DNA of 64,000 bases from Rotaria socialis (Eukaryota > Rotifera > Eurotatoria > Philodinida > Philodinidae). Shown in pieces: positions 11,923-24,757 of this stretch. Below the pieces are notes generated by a model that was not told the origin of the DNA, did no database searches, and worked only from the letters and a program-made list of their open reading frames with translations. Each line of letters begins with the position of its first letter. Position 1 is the stretch's first letter. The position numbers were made by a program, and so were the translations under genes. The stretch lies in assembly GCA_905331475.1 (NCBI GenBank), contig CAJNYU010001443.1, positions 1 to 64,000 on the forward strand, written 5' to 3'.

Positions 11923-12159
11923 ACACTGTAAATAAAAAGAGTAGAACAGTAAACCCTTGTCCTTCCTACAAATCATGCTAAGCCCTTGAAGGGTTTATGA
12001 AACGAAGGGTACGAAAAAAGATGATACAAGAAAAAAATGGTTTATTAATCTGAGATTTAAGGAGAAGGGTATATGATTTTATCTCCAAGGGTATCTTAAT
12101 ATACGGTTTCGAGAAAAGGGTTTATTACTTTCGTACTAAGGGTATTTTATTCTACAGTG
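11923..12159. mobile_element. ACACTGTAA-type MITE, apparently complete copy
   Basis: Begins ACACTGTAAATAAA and ends TTTATTCTACAGTGA, whose complement is TCACTGTAGAATAAA, so the ends form imperfect inverted repeats. Internally the motifs AATAAACCC / GGGTTTATTA alternate in opposite orientations, giving extensive self-complementarity. Relatives: 4252-4389, 13909-13989 and the end at about 280-293. No coding capacity. Confidence 0.7.
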
Positions 12160-13908
12160 AGGTTTTTATTGTTCTACTCCATCATCAAAAGGGTTTTTTA
12201 TTCTTCGTTCAAAGGATCACGCTTGTTCAACTGATATATATATATATATATCATGAAAATTTCTCACAGGGCACTTCAAACAATTTGATATAATAAACAT
12301 GTTAATCCAATCATTTTCTCACAATGCTGCCATTCATGCATCGATGCACTTTTCATTTCGTACCTGTTTCGTAAAACATAACGGTATGATAAAGAGGCGC
12401 TAATTTCGCGAATAAATTTTGAATCATTTCGAGCCAAACTTCAATCCGCACATTGTTTAAAAATCAAAATCAGATGGCTTCACGTGAGCAACTTCATACA
12501 AAAACTTTGAGTTAAATCAATCTGAAAAGATACTATGGTGGCTGCGGATTTATTCCAAACTCGCTGTGGTATTCAGAAAAAAAGTTTGTTTTTATATCCA
12601 TCCAAGAAAACAAATTAGAGTAGGTATTTTACTTCAATATATTTATATTGTTCCTTTACTTGGTTGAAAATACGCTCAAAATAATGTAAGTAATAACATT
12701 TCAAAAATAATTTCAGTTTGTCTTTAATTTAGGTCAGTCGCCATAGCTAATGGAAAATAAGGGTGATTTACTTATATATTTGTATCTTTTCTTTTATTTA
12801 CTTCCATTAATAATTAAAAATGAAAACGGAAGTATTAAAACTTTCTCTCTGATTATTTCCTTCCTTTTATTTCGGTCTATTGATGCAATGTATTCAAAGT
12901 GAATATATCGTTTCACATATGTCTTTATAAATCTTATATTTTTCTACCTTTAGTTCAATATCAAACAAATAGTACAAGTATAAAAATATTTTATAAATAG
13001 CTATTTCTTTTTTTTCTATTGAAATTGGCCGAAACTATACATGGGAAAGAGCTATGAAGATCGATTTCTGACATATGGGACAACCCAGTCAAACAAGTGC
13101 CTTGAAAAATGCGTTACAGCGAATACATATTTTGACGCTCTCGTGTTGTAAGACGTTAAAAAATCTTAAAATTTCGTAAAAACACCGTATTTATGATTTC
13201 ATGCATTTTGCAACTACATCTTCTAATAGAATTTCTTACGACCTGCACTCTATACACCTCTTCAGAAAAAGATGTGCTATTTTAACACATGTACTTGTAA
13301 CGATTTAAAAAATTGATCAACAATTTTATAAAAGTATGAGAAATATATACGTTATAGATTTCTAGAAAAATAAGCAATACGGTATGTTAGAAAATTTTTG
13401 AAAAAATGGAACAAACCGTTTTTAAAACTTTTTAAAATTCTTTTTGAGGAAATATATTTCAAAAGCGAACTTTTCCTAATTTATTTAAATATTTAAAAAA
13501 ATAATTTTTATTTCTAAAGAAATAATTTTTTAAATGGAAAATATTGGTATTTTTTTCATGAAAATAAAAAATGTAAAAACAATTGTTCCACTTAACTTTA
13601 TATCATCTTCAGTTTCCTATAAAATTTCGTTCGATTTAAGTACCATTTCTTACTTCATCTTGTTATCGTACGACTGACCGAATAGATAACATCTTGGGCT
13701 ATCAACCAAATAATCTCATGATCGAACCTAGGACAACGCAGTAAGTTCCCAAGCCTTAATTTTAATCTGGTAGATAAATTTAAAAAAATACGTTGTGACG
13801 TGCATTGTGCATACAAACGAAAAGGAATCATAGTGTACTCATTCGTTTTTGGATTCTTTTTTGTGAAAGGTTGCTAATGCGTTTTTTAAGGCCTTGTCTC
13901 AATGGGAA
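12160..13908. other. Intergenic, no gene recognised
   Basis: AT-rich with an (AT)n microsatellite at about 12235-12251. No open frame with a family signature, no RNA gene and no clear element boundary. Confidence 0.5.
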
Positions 13909-13989
13909 TTGTAATAAACCCTTTTTGGGTATGGAACAAAAGTAATAAACCCTTTGAGGGTATATCAATATACGTTTTTTTTTACAGTG
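13909..13989. mobile_element. ACACTGTAA-type MITE, right-end fragment
   Basis: Two AATAAACCCTTT motifs are followed by GGGTATATCAATATACG, T-rich sequence and a terminal TTTACAGTGT. The left part is missing. Its end abuts the left arm of the large inverted repeat at 13988. Confidence 0.6.
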
Positions 13990-15119
13990 TATGAAAAGTC
14001 CGATAGATTCTGAAGAGTTTTCATAACAGTTTCATATTTTGGAAAAAATGAATTTTTCGTATCTGTGGTGCCCCTCAAGTATTCGAAAAAAACTCTTTTT
14101 TGGTTGTTCTATTTGTTTTCTCAATACATCGGTAGAAAAAAGTATGCTGATCATGACTATGGTCTCTTTTTTAAGTGTCGCTAGGAACATAGCAGAGATT
14201 CAAGGCATTTATATACGACTGAAAAATCAGTTCTTTTGTGGAAACGGACCACGGGCTTTGTCGAAAATCTTCACTAAATACGCCCATTCGACGCAGAATT
14301 ACTTTCTTTGCTACAATATATTATAGAGTTACTTATACAAAACCAATTTTGAATTTTTCACCCTGAGATACCGACCCCAATGGTCATTCAGTGAAAAAAC
14401 GTCAATTTTTGCACTCGCAGAAACTCCACCTATTACAATCAATCATGAAGATTTTTTATACCAAATGAGTAACTCAATAAGCTTTTTCTACTAAGATTCA
14501 TTTCAGCATGAAATCTTACGGCTAGGTTAGCATTCAACGACGCAGATATTCGAATCTTCACATATACGGAATAGTTCGAGAAGGAGCCAACAAAACCAAC
14601 CGAACTAGTCTTGTTCGAAAGCTCTAGCTCACTTACACATTAGCTACAAAAAATAAGTGTTATGGGCTATATTATATGCAGTTTCTGTGGGTGCCAAAAA
14701 ATGCACTATTTTTCACTGAATGACCATTGGGGTTGGTATTCCAGCAGGAAAATTAAAAAATTGCTTTTGCATAAGAAACTATTATGTATTCATGTAGAGG
14801 AAATAATTCTGTGTCGAATGAGCGTATTTAGTGAAGAGTTTCGACGAAGCCCGTGGTCCGTTTCCACAAAAAAAACTGATTTTTCAGTCGTCTATAAATG
14901 CCTTGAATCTCTGCTAGCTTCTTAGTGACACTAAGAAAAGAGATCATATTCATGAACATGATACTTTGTTCTGTCGCTGTATTGAGAAAAAAAATAGACT
15001 AAAGGAAAGAGCTTTCTTCGAATACTTGAGGGGGACCTCAGACATGAAAAAATTGATTTTTTCCAGAATATGAAAATGTGTTACGAAAAGTTTTTAGAAT
15101 CTATCGAACTTTTCATATG
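13988..15119. repeat. Large imperfect inverted repeat (~440 bp arms)
   Basis: The left arm (13988-14430) reappears reverse-complemented at 14676-15119. Matching landmarks: TATGAAAAGTCCGATAGATTCT against AGAATCTATCGAACTTTTCATA; CCTCAAGTATTCGAA against TTCGAATACTTGAGG; GGAAACGGACCACGGGCTT against AAGCCCGTGGTCCGTTTCC; GACCCCAATGGTCATTCAGTG against its complement. The loop is about 245 bp (14431-14675) and unrelated. Arms differ by scattered substitutions and small indels. Frames inside the arms mirror each other and are not genes. It may be a foldback transposon or an inverted duplication. Confidence 0.88.
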
Positions 15120-16369
15120 CAAGGATATATTTATCTTTTTTCCAATAGTAGAGAGATTTTGGTGCATTTCTCGTAATTAGGAACAAAAAAATAGCTGAGT
15201 GTCATAGTTACGGAAAGTAACTCTAATAATAACAATGAGTGGTTTTCAATGGAGACCGCTGATTTCTCGAGAACTTTATGAGTGAGAGAAGTTCAAAGCA
15301 TGCCATTTGAAAGAGAAGACTTTAAGGATCATGCACATATAAGTATACTTTTTTCGAAAGTAAATTGAGAAGGAACGCAGTTGAACAGTCAAAGTGAATT
15401 TTTTTACTGTCGTAATTAGGGATATTGACTCTACCCTGATTGCAAGTATCACATTGTTTGCAAAGGTACTGAAATAATAAGAAAATCTGATACAATCACA
15501 CAAAGCCTTAAGAAAACAAGTTGCTGGCCTGAAAATTCATTGAAATGGAACTTGGCTTCGCCGAAAACACTATTTTCTGCTCGAGGGAGTTAGTTTTGGC
15601 GTAGATGTGAGTGTACAGTTGACTGTTCTGTGTGCACACACTTACCCATACTCACGTCCTCTCAGTAACAAAACAAATCAGGCAATAATGATTCTAAGGT
15701 GACAATAAAACTTCGCCATCTGATTCAAAAAGTTCGTTAAACAATCTGTATTACTATTACTATGTGCGAATAAGTAATAACTAAAACTACTCATATCATT
15801 CTGGCCAAGAAAAAAAAGTTACTGAATAGATATTTATTGCTTAATTATAAAAACTTCACTGTTTCTATTCGACTAATTCGTTCAACTTCTTGTTGCATGA
15901 ATAAAAATAAATAAATGATCGGTTGCGTTAGAAAATGTTATTGAAGACTTTCACTACGTGCTCTCGTTGCCATTATTGCTCTATCGGGTTTTTCACTTGT
16001 TAATGAACAAAGCCTAAATGATTTTGGAAAAACAAATAGTATTAAATACATAGAAAATGATTTTGTCTATGTCATGGGACTCACCTGTAGCTAAGACAGA
16101 AAGACAGAAAAAGAAATGATATGAATTATAAATTGATGAATTATCTGAGATGCTTCAAGTATTTCCTAGAATTGCATTTTGAACTACACATATATGACAC
16201 TGCATACAAAGAGACGACCTTTGGTCATGACTCTGCAGGAGTGCAGAGCCATCATCCATGCTGGGACACTAAAATAACGAGTCAATCATGTTACCCAAAG
16301 TTTTCATAGACGTGAAAACAATTTAGGGATAGACTAACTCTATCTCTTTCTTTTCTTCTGAGTTTACAT
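15120..16369. other. Intergenic, a small hairpin only
   Basis: No gene recognised. A short perfect stem, CTCTGCA-GGAG-TGCAGAG, lies at about 16230-16247; it is too small and isolated to assign. The rest is AT-rich with random short frames. Confidence 0.45.
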
Positions 16370-16735
16370 GAGCCTCAGTTCGATCTCGCATTAGGCAGCT
16401 TATATTTGTATCAGGTGATACTTGTAGGTCACCAGCTTTAGGAAGATTCTATCCAATCTATAAACTAATGATTCAGATAGTTTTTTTATCTAACTGTATG
16501 CCGTAGTTACAGAGAAACTCGATCTCATTTATAAATATAAAATTCACGGCAAAATTTTTTGTGTCTATGTGCCGTACTTTTAGAAAAGTTCGATCTCATT
16601 GATTAATTTTTCATTACGATAATATTTTTTTCTTTCTGTGTACTTTAGTCAAACAAAAGTCCGATCTCATTTAAGAATTTTAAATTCGGATAACAATTTT
16701 TCTGTCTGACGCAAGCGTCGGCAATTTTTCCAATT
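16370..16735. repeat. Degenerate minisatellite, ~71 bp period
   Basis: The core CGATCTCATT recurs at 16520, 16591 and 16662 (spacing 71 and 71), with CGATCTCGCA at 16381 and a decayed unit near 16451. Each unit also has a CTGT-TGYCGTA-like segment before the core and an AT-rich run after it. About five units, diverged. Confidence 0.75.
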
Positions 16736-17064
16736 ATTTGCGAATTCATATTAAGCACTGTTAGGCACACTTATATTGTAATAAGAATTAGACAACTCGC
16801 AGATTTTTCTTATTTAGTTTTTTCTATTATGTGTATGCTTTAATTTTGCTAGTAAACAAATAAAGATGTTAATTAGGTGCACATGTGAGAAAACATTTAG
16901 CACTTAAGATTAAAAAAGTATGAAAAATGTTAATCACAATTTATCCCCACCTGTCATGCAACATTCGTTATTAGCATGTTCACAGTATGTTGAATATAAT
17001 TGCTAGCGTCATTTAGACAGATATTTGAGTTATATAGGATACAGCTAATATAAAGTATAAAGTC
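16736..17064. other. Intergenic, nothing recognised
   Basis: AT-rich sequence between the minisatellite and the first copy of the 225 bp duplication, with no coding or RNA signature. Confidence 0.45.
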
Positions 17065-17290
17065 TGCCAAATAAATAATGAACAGAAATAATAAATGACA
17101 TTTTATTATAGGAGATATTTATTTAGTATTACGTTGAAAAGTAACGTTAAATCATTCATTATATTTTTCGTATAGAGTTGTAATAGAAGGGAAGTCAAGA
17201 CAAAGAATCACTCATACTTATTAGGCATGAAAGATGCTGCATCTATCTTTTTTTCCTCAAAATATGTGGAATATGTCTTATCGTTATTTA
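17065..17290 (+). repeat. Dispersed ~225 bp repeat, copy 1
   Basis: Shares collinear blocks with 18795-19020 in the same orientation: ACATTTTATTATAGGAG, TTTAGTATTAC, GAAAAGTAACGTTAAAT, then ACAAAGAATCACTCATA, ATGAAAGAT and CTCAAAATAT. Roughly 80 percent identical by eye with small indels. No coding capacity. Confidence 0.75.
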
Positions 17291-18794
17291 CCTTTTAACT
17301 GTACACTGTCGTATAAAATGCTATACACTGCGGGAATTACTTTTATTTAGCGAATTAATTTTTTATAACGAATAGGTAAGTCATCTGAACTGGAAATGAA
17401 CGGCAGAATGAAGAATTAGTGTTGTGAAGTGAAGCGAATAAATTTAGCAATAAATGACTATCTTCTCGTTATAGTAGCATAAACGGTGTGCACTATGAGA
17501 AACACTTTGAATTAGATGGTTCATTTCTTACCGAAGAGCTAAGTATTCTCAACTGTAAATCAGCAGTAAAATCATCAATTCGAACATTCAGAGTCGAATC
17601 GCTCAAATTGAGTAATAAATTATTCAGGTGTTCATTATAGACTGCATGCTCTAAATAAGAACGCTTTTTTCATGCTCATGTTATGAATGTAATATCTTTA
17701 TGAAATAGTGAACAAATGTGCTCAAGTTTTGCAACAAAGTAGAAACAGGTCTTTTTTATATATCGATGAATGAATTTTTGAGAAAAGCTGAGAAATGATC
17801 GAGTCATGAGGGATAGTATGTAAGCGACTATTACATTTCTATATAAAAGCACTATCGGCAATAAGAATACTAACGCAAAAATTGTTTCTAATTGGAACGC
17901 ACCGGTAAAAACACATTGAATAACGTTACTCAATGTATTGATCTAAAAGATCCTTTCTCTCAACAAACACTTTCATAGCTGGTATGGATTTGTGTGCTAT
18001 CTGCAATGTGTGTCGAGTAGAGGATCAACACAAATATGATAACTAATAGAGCTCTGAAACGAAGTGATACAAAATGTGAATGAATGTGTAGGAGTCATGG
18101 TTCTACTATATAGTGAGCAGTACAGGTGTTCAGATTTTTTGTTCCACGTTTTTTTAGTAAGAATATGAATGAAGAGTTTTTTACAGTATTATCTTCATGT
18201 TTGTGATTAAGATGTAGTTTGATGCATTGTTTTTGTTTAGTTTAAAGCGGCTTATTAGGTTTTACAGTGGGATCCAGGTGTTTTACTTAGTTTTTCCTTT
18301 CAGTGGTTATTTACTAGAGTCGAACTGGTTTTAATGAGAATCGAATAGATCCTGCCGTAAATTTAGCTGTTTGCACCAGAAGTACAAAGAAAAGTTATGG
18401 AAAGGTGCGAGTTTCTTTTAGGATTGAATGGACAAAGTAATGGTGTCGGGTGCGAGGCGATGGGTTTTAGGTTGTTTCTGACAGTTTTCTAAGAAATTTC
18501 AGCTGGATTTCATGTAAATAAATTAGAAGCATAATCAGATTGAAATCAATGATAAAATGAATGATACTCAATTAATATTGTGTAATTTTAATCGATTATA
18601 ATAAAAAAATAATTAAAAAGGACGATTTTCTTCGATTTCATTCTGATTATTCCTCTAAATTTTTTACATGGCATCTGGTCTGTTTTCAGTGAGAATCAAA
18701 GACCGGAATTAACAAACTGGCTTGTGACAGATCGATAGAATTGTACACACCGACTGGTCTACAAGTTTCATCTATTACATATTCTATATGGTTT
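17291..18794. other. Spacer between the two repeat copies, no gene recognised
   Basis: AT-rich. A minus-strand frame at 17676-17933 is hydrophobic but only about 85 codons and lacks a usable ATG. No family, RNA gene or element boundary seen. Confidence 0.45.
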
Positions 18795-19020
18795 GTCGAA
18801 TAAATAGTGCACACAAACAATAAATGTCATTTTATTATAAGAGGTACTCATTTAGTATTACTTTGAAAAGTATAACGTTAAATTATTCTTTACAGTCATC
18901 TTATAGAATTGCAACAGAGGGAAGTAAAGACAAAGAATCACTCATATTTATTAGTTATGAAAGATACTAAATCTAACCTTTTCTTTCTCAAAATATTTGA
19001 AATATTTCTCATCGTTTCAT
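18795..19020 (+). repeat. Dispersed ~225 bp repeat, copy 2
   Basis: Direct-orientation partner of 17065-17290, about 1.73 kb downstream; see copy 1 for the shared blocks. The pair could be the ends of a decayed element or remnants of a longer tandem family. Confidence 0.75.
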
Positions 19021-19740
19021 TGCATTTAACATAGTTTTTTCAATTCCTCGTATTTTTCTTATAGCAAACTTGTTTATTTTATACAACCATACTTCCTCTA
19101 AGATTTCTACAGATCTAATGTAGTACATGAGAGCAATTATCTAGTGAATATTATGTTACTTGAGTAAAATCAGCCTCTTTTCATCATATATACACACAAA
19201 TCTTTATAAGATAATTATTTTTTTTATACTTCTACAGTTTCATACATCTAAATCAGTATACTACAATTTATTCTTGATTGGATATCCATTTTTGGCCTAT
19301 CGGTCGATTAAGGCTAAGTAAAATTGGTATAGCGTTGAAACAAAAATTGATTGTTAAGCTAATATTCGTAATTGATCTTTTAAATTTTGAAAAAAGTTAC
19401 CAATAGCATACACTACCTCCTTGTGTCGTTACATTTTCTACAGTGACATAAGTTTATATTAACCATACAAAATATGCTCATGGATACAGTTTGGTTAATT
19501 ACATAGAAATAGAAAGATTTAATACTGCTTCCGCTCGTAATTATAAAAAAAAGAAGTAATACTTAGCATCGTTCTCGCTTGCATGTTATACACGATAATT
19601 AATAATCTAAATCATTCATATTACCACACTAGGAGGGATACTTAATGGCAAACATCGTTAACATTGGCATGTGAAAAAATCACGAGAAGAATACTTCAAT
19701 GAACAATTTGATGGTCTGAAGTAAGTTATATTGATGACCG
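19021..19740. other. Intergenic, nothing recognised
   Basis: AT-rich flank of the large transposon that begins at 19749. No gene or RNA signature on either strand. Confidence 0.45.
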
Positions 19741-19764
19741 ATTTTTTCCAAGGGGGAAAAAGCG

Positions 19765-20072
19765 CTACTTCACTACTTCACTTACTTCAGTCTACTTCAC
19801 TGATACTTCACCTCTTACTCCAGTCATACTACCACTTTAGTCCCCTTGTACTCCCATTTTACTTCCATGATACTTCATTCTACTCCCGTTTTACTCCCAT
19901 TTTACTTCCATGATACTTCATTCTACTCCCGTTTTACTTCCAATTTACTTCCATGATACTTCATTCTACTCCCGTTTTACTTCCAATTTACTTCAATTTT
20001 ACTTCCATGATACTTCATTCTACTCCCGTTTTACTTCTAGTTTACTTCCATGATACTTCACTATACTTCCCC
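19765..20072 (+). repeat. Left subterminal TACTTC/TACTCC minisatellite
   Basis: Tandem units of about 43-55 bp built from CCATGATACTTCATTCTACT and CCCGTTTTACTTCC. Five CATGATACTTC copies lie between about 19865 and 20060, preceded by looser ACTTCACT units. It starts inside the terminal inverted repeat. Translated frames here are artefacts of the repeat. Confidence 0.85.
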
Positions 20073-21060
20073 ATACCTGGATGCATTACTATTGTACACC
20101 TGCATTTCACGATGTTGCAATTCCATCTCATTAAAATAGAACTGAATGTTAGTATTGAATATTTTACAAAATTTTCAGTAAGAAAATATCGATCATTGAC
20201 TCTTTAAAGCTTTTAAATCATCACTAAATTTGAATGATTTGCGAGAATTGAAAGTATCCTGGGATGTTGCAAAGTAGTTTCGTAGTATCAACCAAAAAGC
20301 CTATAGGATAGTTTGAAATACTATGTAGATAATCAAAGCGTACCTGCACTATTAGAATAAAGACGAATCGATTTGATAAGAAAAAAAATTAGTTAAACCG
20401 AATGCTCTCCTTTTTATGAAGAATATTCGATTCAGTTTTACCAATAAATCGCTCATATATAAAGTCACGGTCAAACGGAAGTTTGATGCATCCAGTTTTC
20501 AAAACAAAGAATATACAGTAGTGACTTGAGAGAATAAACTAAAAGATTTATTGGTCATTGATTTAACATCAGCATATTGATTCTTAAGTCTTCATCGTTG
20601 TGTCTCCGTTAACATAGTATTGTGATATCAAGCGTTCTTCAGTTAATGTGGCTGATATTGTTATTGCTCAACATCACTATAGTAGCTTAAAAATTTTGTA
20701 ATCAATGAATTGCTAAGATCATGATCAGAACTAAAAATAGTTCTAATTCATAATTTATTACGGAGTAATTAAGTTGAAACGATACAATAAAATAAATATG
20801 AGGTGAACATTTTAAATATATGAGCAACTATATAGGTCCAAACGAATAAAGCAACTTAGCAACATATAATTTGTAATAAATCCCGTTATTTATAATCTTA
20901 AAGTCAAGTTAGTCAGCGCTGTTTTTATGTATGATAAATAGTTTGACGTTTAATAAGTTACTAATATAAAAATAAATACATTCATTTGATTTTTACAAAG
21001 AAAATCTACAGGATATACAATAAAAACTCAATTTCTACTTGGACACAAAAATAATCTAAT
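20073..21060. other. Transposon interior, no gene recognised
   Basis: AT-rich sequence between the left subterminal array and the 3' end of the transposase-like gene. Only short frames on either strand. Confidence 0.45.
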
Positions 21061-24000
21061 TTAAATGTCTTTTAATTGAACTCGTCGAAGTCGATCATAA
21101 GATAAACGAGTCTGTCTGTCTTGTAAGTACCAAGTAGCAGTGGCTTTATGTAAAAACAACATTTTATTGTGAACATTAATTCGAAAATATTTATGTACAT
21201 TTTTTGCTGAAACTGATTGAATTAGTCGAAGTCCTATAATAAAAAGTAAAGCACAAATGAGAAATTCTAGATGAAAAGAAGGAAATAACTAAAATAGAAA
21301 TGATTTAGTCATTTGACTCGTTTAAATATAGGGAAATTCTTGTATTATATTCTATGTTGAAATAGTTTTATTTTCTCCTGCTTATTTTTCCAAATGCTTT
21401 TAAAATTAGCACACCCACAGAACAGTTAGTAGTATGACATAAGATAAGGGAGTGTTGCTTCCTATTTCGACGAATGACAACAGCTTTTCAATAAAAAAAC
21501 AATAGCCGTTTTCAACAGTTAAATGTTCATGAACAGTCTTGATTCATACTTGATAGAGTCAACAGACATAACCAATAATACTGTAGTATTTCTTTGGAAA
21601 TAAAATAAAATTCATATTATGTACTCGTTACACAAATATATATATAGCTCATTCAGTTTGTTTTATTGCGCATAAAAGGAACGTTAATTTCAATTACAGT
21701 ATCGATTTGAATTTTATTAGTTTTTGCATTCCTTCTTGATTTTACACAAACTACTCATCGTTATTAAACACTTTTATATGAATGATAAGACACAATATTC
21801 ATCACGTATGCCATCTAAAAAGCATACTAATACTATACTCAATTCTTTACGAAATACCTGAATATGATGTTGTTTGAAGATTTTCAAAACTAGAGGTTGG
21901 TTGCAAATCCTCATCAGATGAACAACAATCATGAATATTTTCATTTGATGATCCAATGATATCGTCATCAATACAATCCTCTACATCTCCATCTTCTGCA
22001 TAATCACTTTTTTTAAAAGAATTTTCATTAATATTATTTTCATAATCACTTTCTGTATGATCTTCTAAGCAATCATCTACACCATCATTTTTATCATCAT
22101 CTTCATTGCAACCTTCTCCATCACTAGCTTCATATAAAATATCTTCATCACCACCTTCATCTACAACTTCTTCATCACTATCTTCATTGTCACGACTATC
22201 GAGAATAATTATTTCAGATTCAGTTAAAGTATTTAGAGTCAAAAGCTTTTCAGCCATTTGCGATGATTCTTCTATTTCGAAAAGATGGTTTTTAATTAAA
22301 TTTTTGTCCATTCCTACAAATGTCACCATTTGTTGAGCTGCTTCATACGCTTGAGATATTGTTACTTCAATATTATTAGCATTAAAGTCAGCATCTTCAT
22401 CATTATCATTTTGATTTGCTTCATTGAAAAGTCGTTTGATTTTATGATGAACAGGAAACCTAATTTGTTCATGATGGTTGACTTCTTCACATTGTCTTAT
22501 TTCTGTTAAAGCATTGAGTTTATTTATTCGTTGTAGAAGTTGTTTCATTGTAAAATTAATTCGAGTAGTATATACACCAGATAACGCACGTGCATCTCTA
22601 AAGAGACTTTCACACGGTTGTGATGAGAATAAATGCATGAATTTTGCTACATATTGTGGTATTAACTTTTGTTCAATTAGCAAATATGTATATATAAGAT
22701 AATGAGCATTTAATTCTATAGATAATAAAGCATTAGATGTAATAAAACAATATTGTTCATTTTTATTGCTATTTTTAATACGTGATTTACGAGTTCGTTT
22801 TGTTATATATAACCATATTCTCCATAATCGAATAAAAAATAGTACAACCCATGCATAATAAATACGATTCAATAAAGAAACCTTAGATTGAGTATAAGCA
22901 AGAATTAATAAATTTAAAACTAGTAGATAGCTGTACGTGGCTTTACAGTGGTCACTTAGTAATAATAAGTTGAAGACTTTATCATCGGAAATTCGTTGAC
23001 ATGAAGAAAAATTCTGCTTATCACGAACGTTTAAATCTGATTTAGATAAATTATGATCCATTTTATTTTTTGTGTTAATTAGATTATATAGATGCTTGGT
23101 GGATACTTTGTATGTGCCCATTTTCAAATTGGCATTTTGTGATAATAAACGGTTGCGCGTTTTGGTGCAAAGATAAGTACCATCTTGCATGAAAAGAAAA
23201 ATTTGATCAGGATTTAAAAAATACCATGGCCAGTTCGGTATGTTAATCGTAAAATATAATGTATCATTATAGATTGTTAATGTTTGTGTTCTTACAAAGA
23301 AATTCGATGTTAACCTCATCGCCCTGAGGTATTTCGGGTCCCCATCAGTAGAGAACCCCAAAACGTGGATGTTTCTCGAATGAAACTCTGCAAATATTAT
23401 CAGCCATCTTTTCAGAATATCAATGGAACTTATTTTGTTATCTGTGCCATAAGCAGATAAGACAGCTGCTGATGGTGTTCTAGAAAAACTTGCATCAGTA
23501 ATAGGTTGTAGTACATGTACATTAACTAAATTGGCACGTGGCTGAGTTTCAAGTGCACGTTTGAGTTCTTCAAAAGATTGGCAATCAAAAGCATTTTCAA
23601 TTGGTTTACCACCATCAATAGGCGTCACAAAACTGTTAAAACAATTTAAAGTTGAATCATATTCAATTCGTGGAATAAAAGCCGAACAATCTTCTGATAA
23701 AAAAGCGAATTGACAATCAATAGAATCGAGATAAATTTTGGATTCATCGAATCTGAATTCGGCTTCTGAATATGGATTGATTTTGTAACAATTTTTAACT
23801 GTTTCAATCGATGGTAAAAGAAATTTAAAGTTAATACGAATATATTCATATACATAACTCCCAGCTAGTATAAAGAGACCTGCTGCAAATCTTAAAACTG
23901 ACTTTGGACATCGATAATTGTTAGCCGAACGATGCTTATTAAAATCAATAGTATTCAATAACGCGCATAAAATATCTGAATAATCAATATTAGAGTGCGA

Positions 24001-24335
24001 AACCTGAATTATTTGAAGCATGAAACAAGGTAAGTATGTCCTAAGTTCGACTTTACTCACGTTTTTTTTAGATAAGGTTATGCTGTTTTTTTTTAATGAA
24101 TAGGATTCAGATCTCTTTTCATCTTCATCAAGTTTACGCTTTTTAGATTGAGATGAATTTTCTTGCAGCTTCTATAAGTAAAACAATAAAAGATGATATT
24201 GAATTGTAGTTTTAGTTCAACATACATATCCTTGTGATGAATCTGAACGTTGATACTTTGAAGTTGAATCAGTTGTTTGTCGTTGTTGATTAGTCGAAAG
24301 CTGCTGAAAAAAAGAGATTATTCAATGATGTACAC

Positions 24336-24757
24336 CAGGCCTCGAAATTGGCCCACTTTTTGATGACCCGACCCGGCCCAGAGCGGGCCTTGAGTCCTAA
24401 TGGCCCACCCGACCCGGAAAAGTTTTAATTTTATGCTAGACCGGCCCGCCCAGTCCGTCAGGCCATTTTTTTAGGGCCCGCCCGGCCCGACTTATTTGAC
24501 AAGTGCAAAGAAACTTCTTGTTATTAAAATTTATTTGATAAAACATAAGGTTAGTTTAGACTTCAAAGCGCTAAAAAATTATGAAAACGCATTGATGATA
24601 AGTGTTTAAGAAAAATTAATATCAGAATAACATGTGACATTTTTTGATGTTTCTAGAAAAATTAACGTTCAACTCGTTGTCGGGCAGCCCGACTTAAATA
24701 TTTGCCCGGCCCGGGCCAGGCCGGTCCACCAGTCCGGGCGGCCCGTTTCGAGGCCTG
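24336..24757. mobile_element. hAT-type MITE with perfect 8 bp target duplication
   Basis: Ends CAGGCCTCGAAA ... TTTCGAGGCCTG are inverted repeats, flanked on both sides by ATGTACAC (24328-24335 and 24758-24765). Subterminal GC-rich blocks (GGCCCGCCCGGCCCG and its kin) appear on both sides, in contrast with the AT-rich surroundings. The 422 bp element is non-coding and lies in an intron of the transposase-like gene, so it is younger than the host element. Confidence 0.92.

Noticed and set aside
14039-14925. Two plus-strand frames (14039-14326 and 14662-14925)
   Set aside because: They lie in opposite arms of the large inverted repeat and have no codon or family signature; they are by-products of the repeat.
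16230-16247. Short perfect hairpin CTCTGCA-GGAG-TGCAGAG
   Set aside because: An isolated 7 bp stem is expected by chance in 64 kb; there is no RNA-gene context.
17676-17933. Hydrophobic minus-strand frame resembling a membrane segment
   Set aside because: It has no ATG start, is about 85 codons, ends abruptly and shows no splice sites or family motif.
19731-20207. Leu/Tyr-rich frames over the TACTTC array
   Set aside because: Translation of a tandem repeat; the pattern is explained entirely by the minisatellite.
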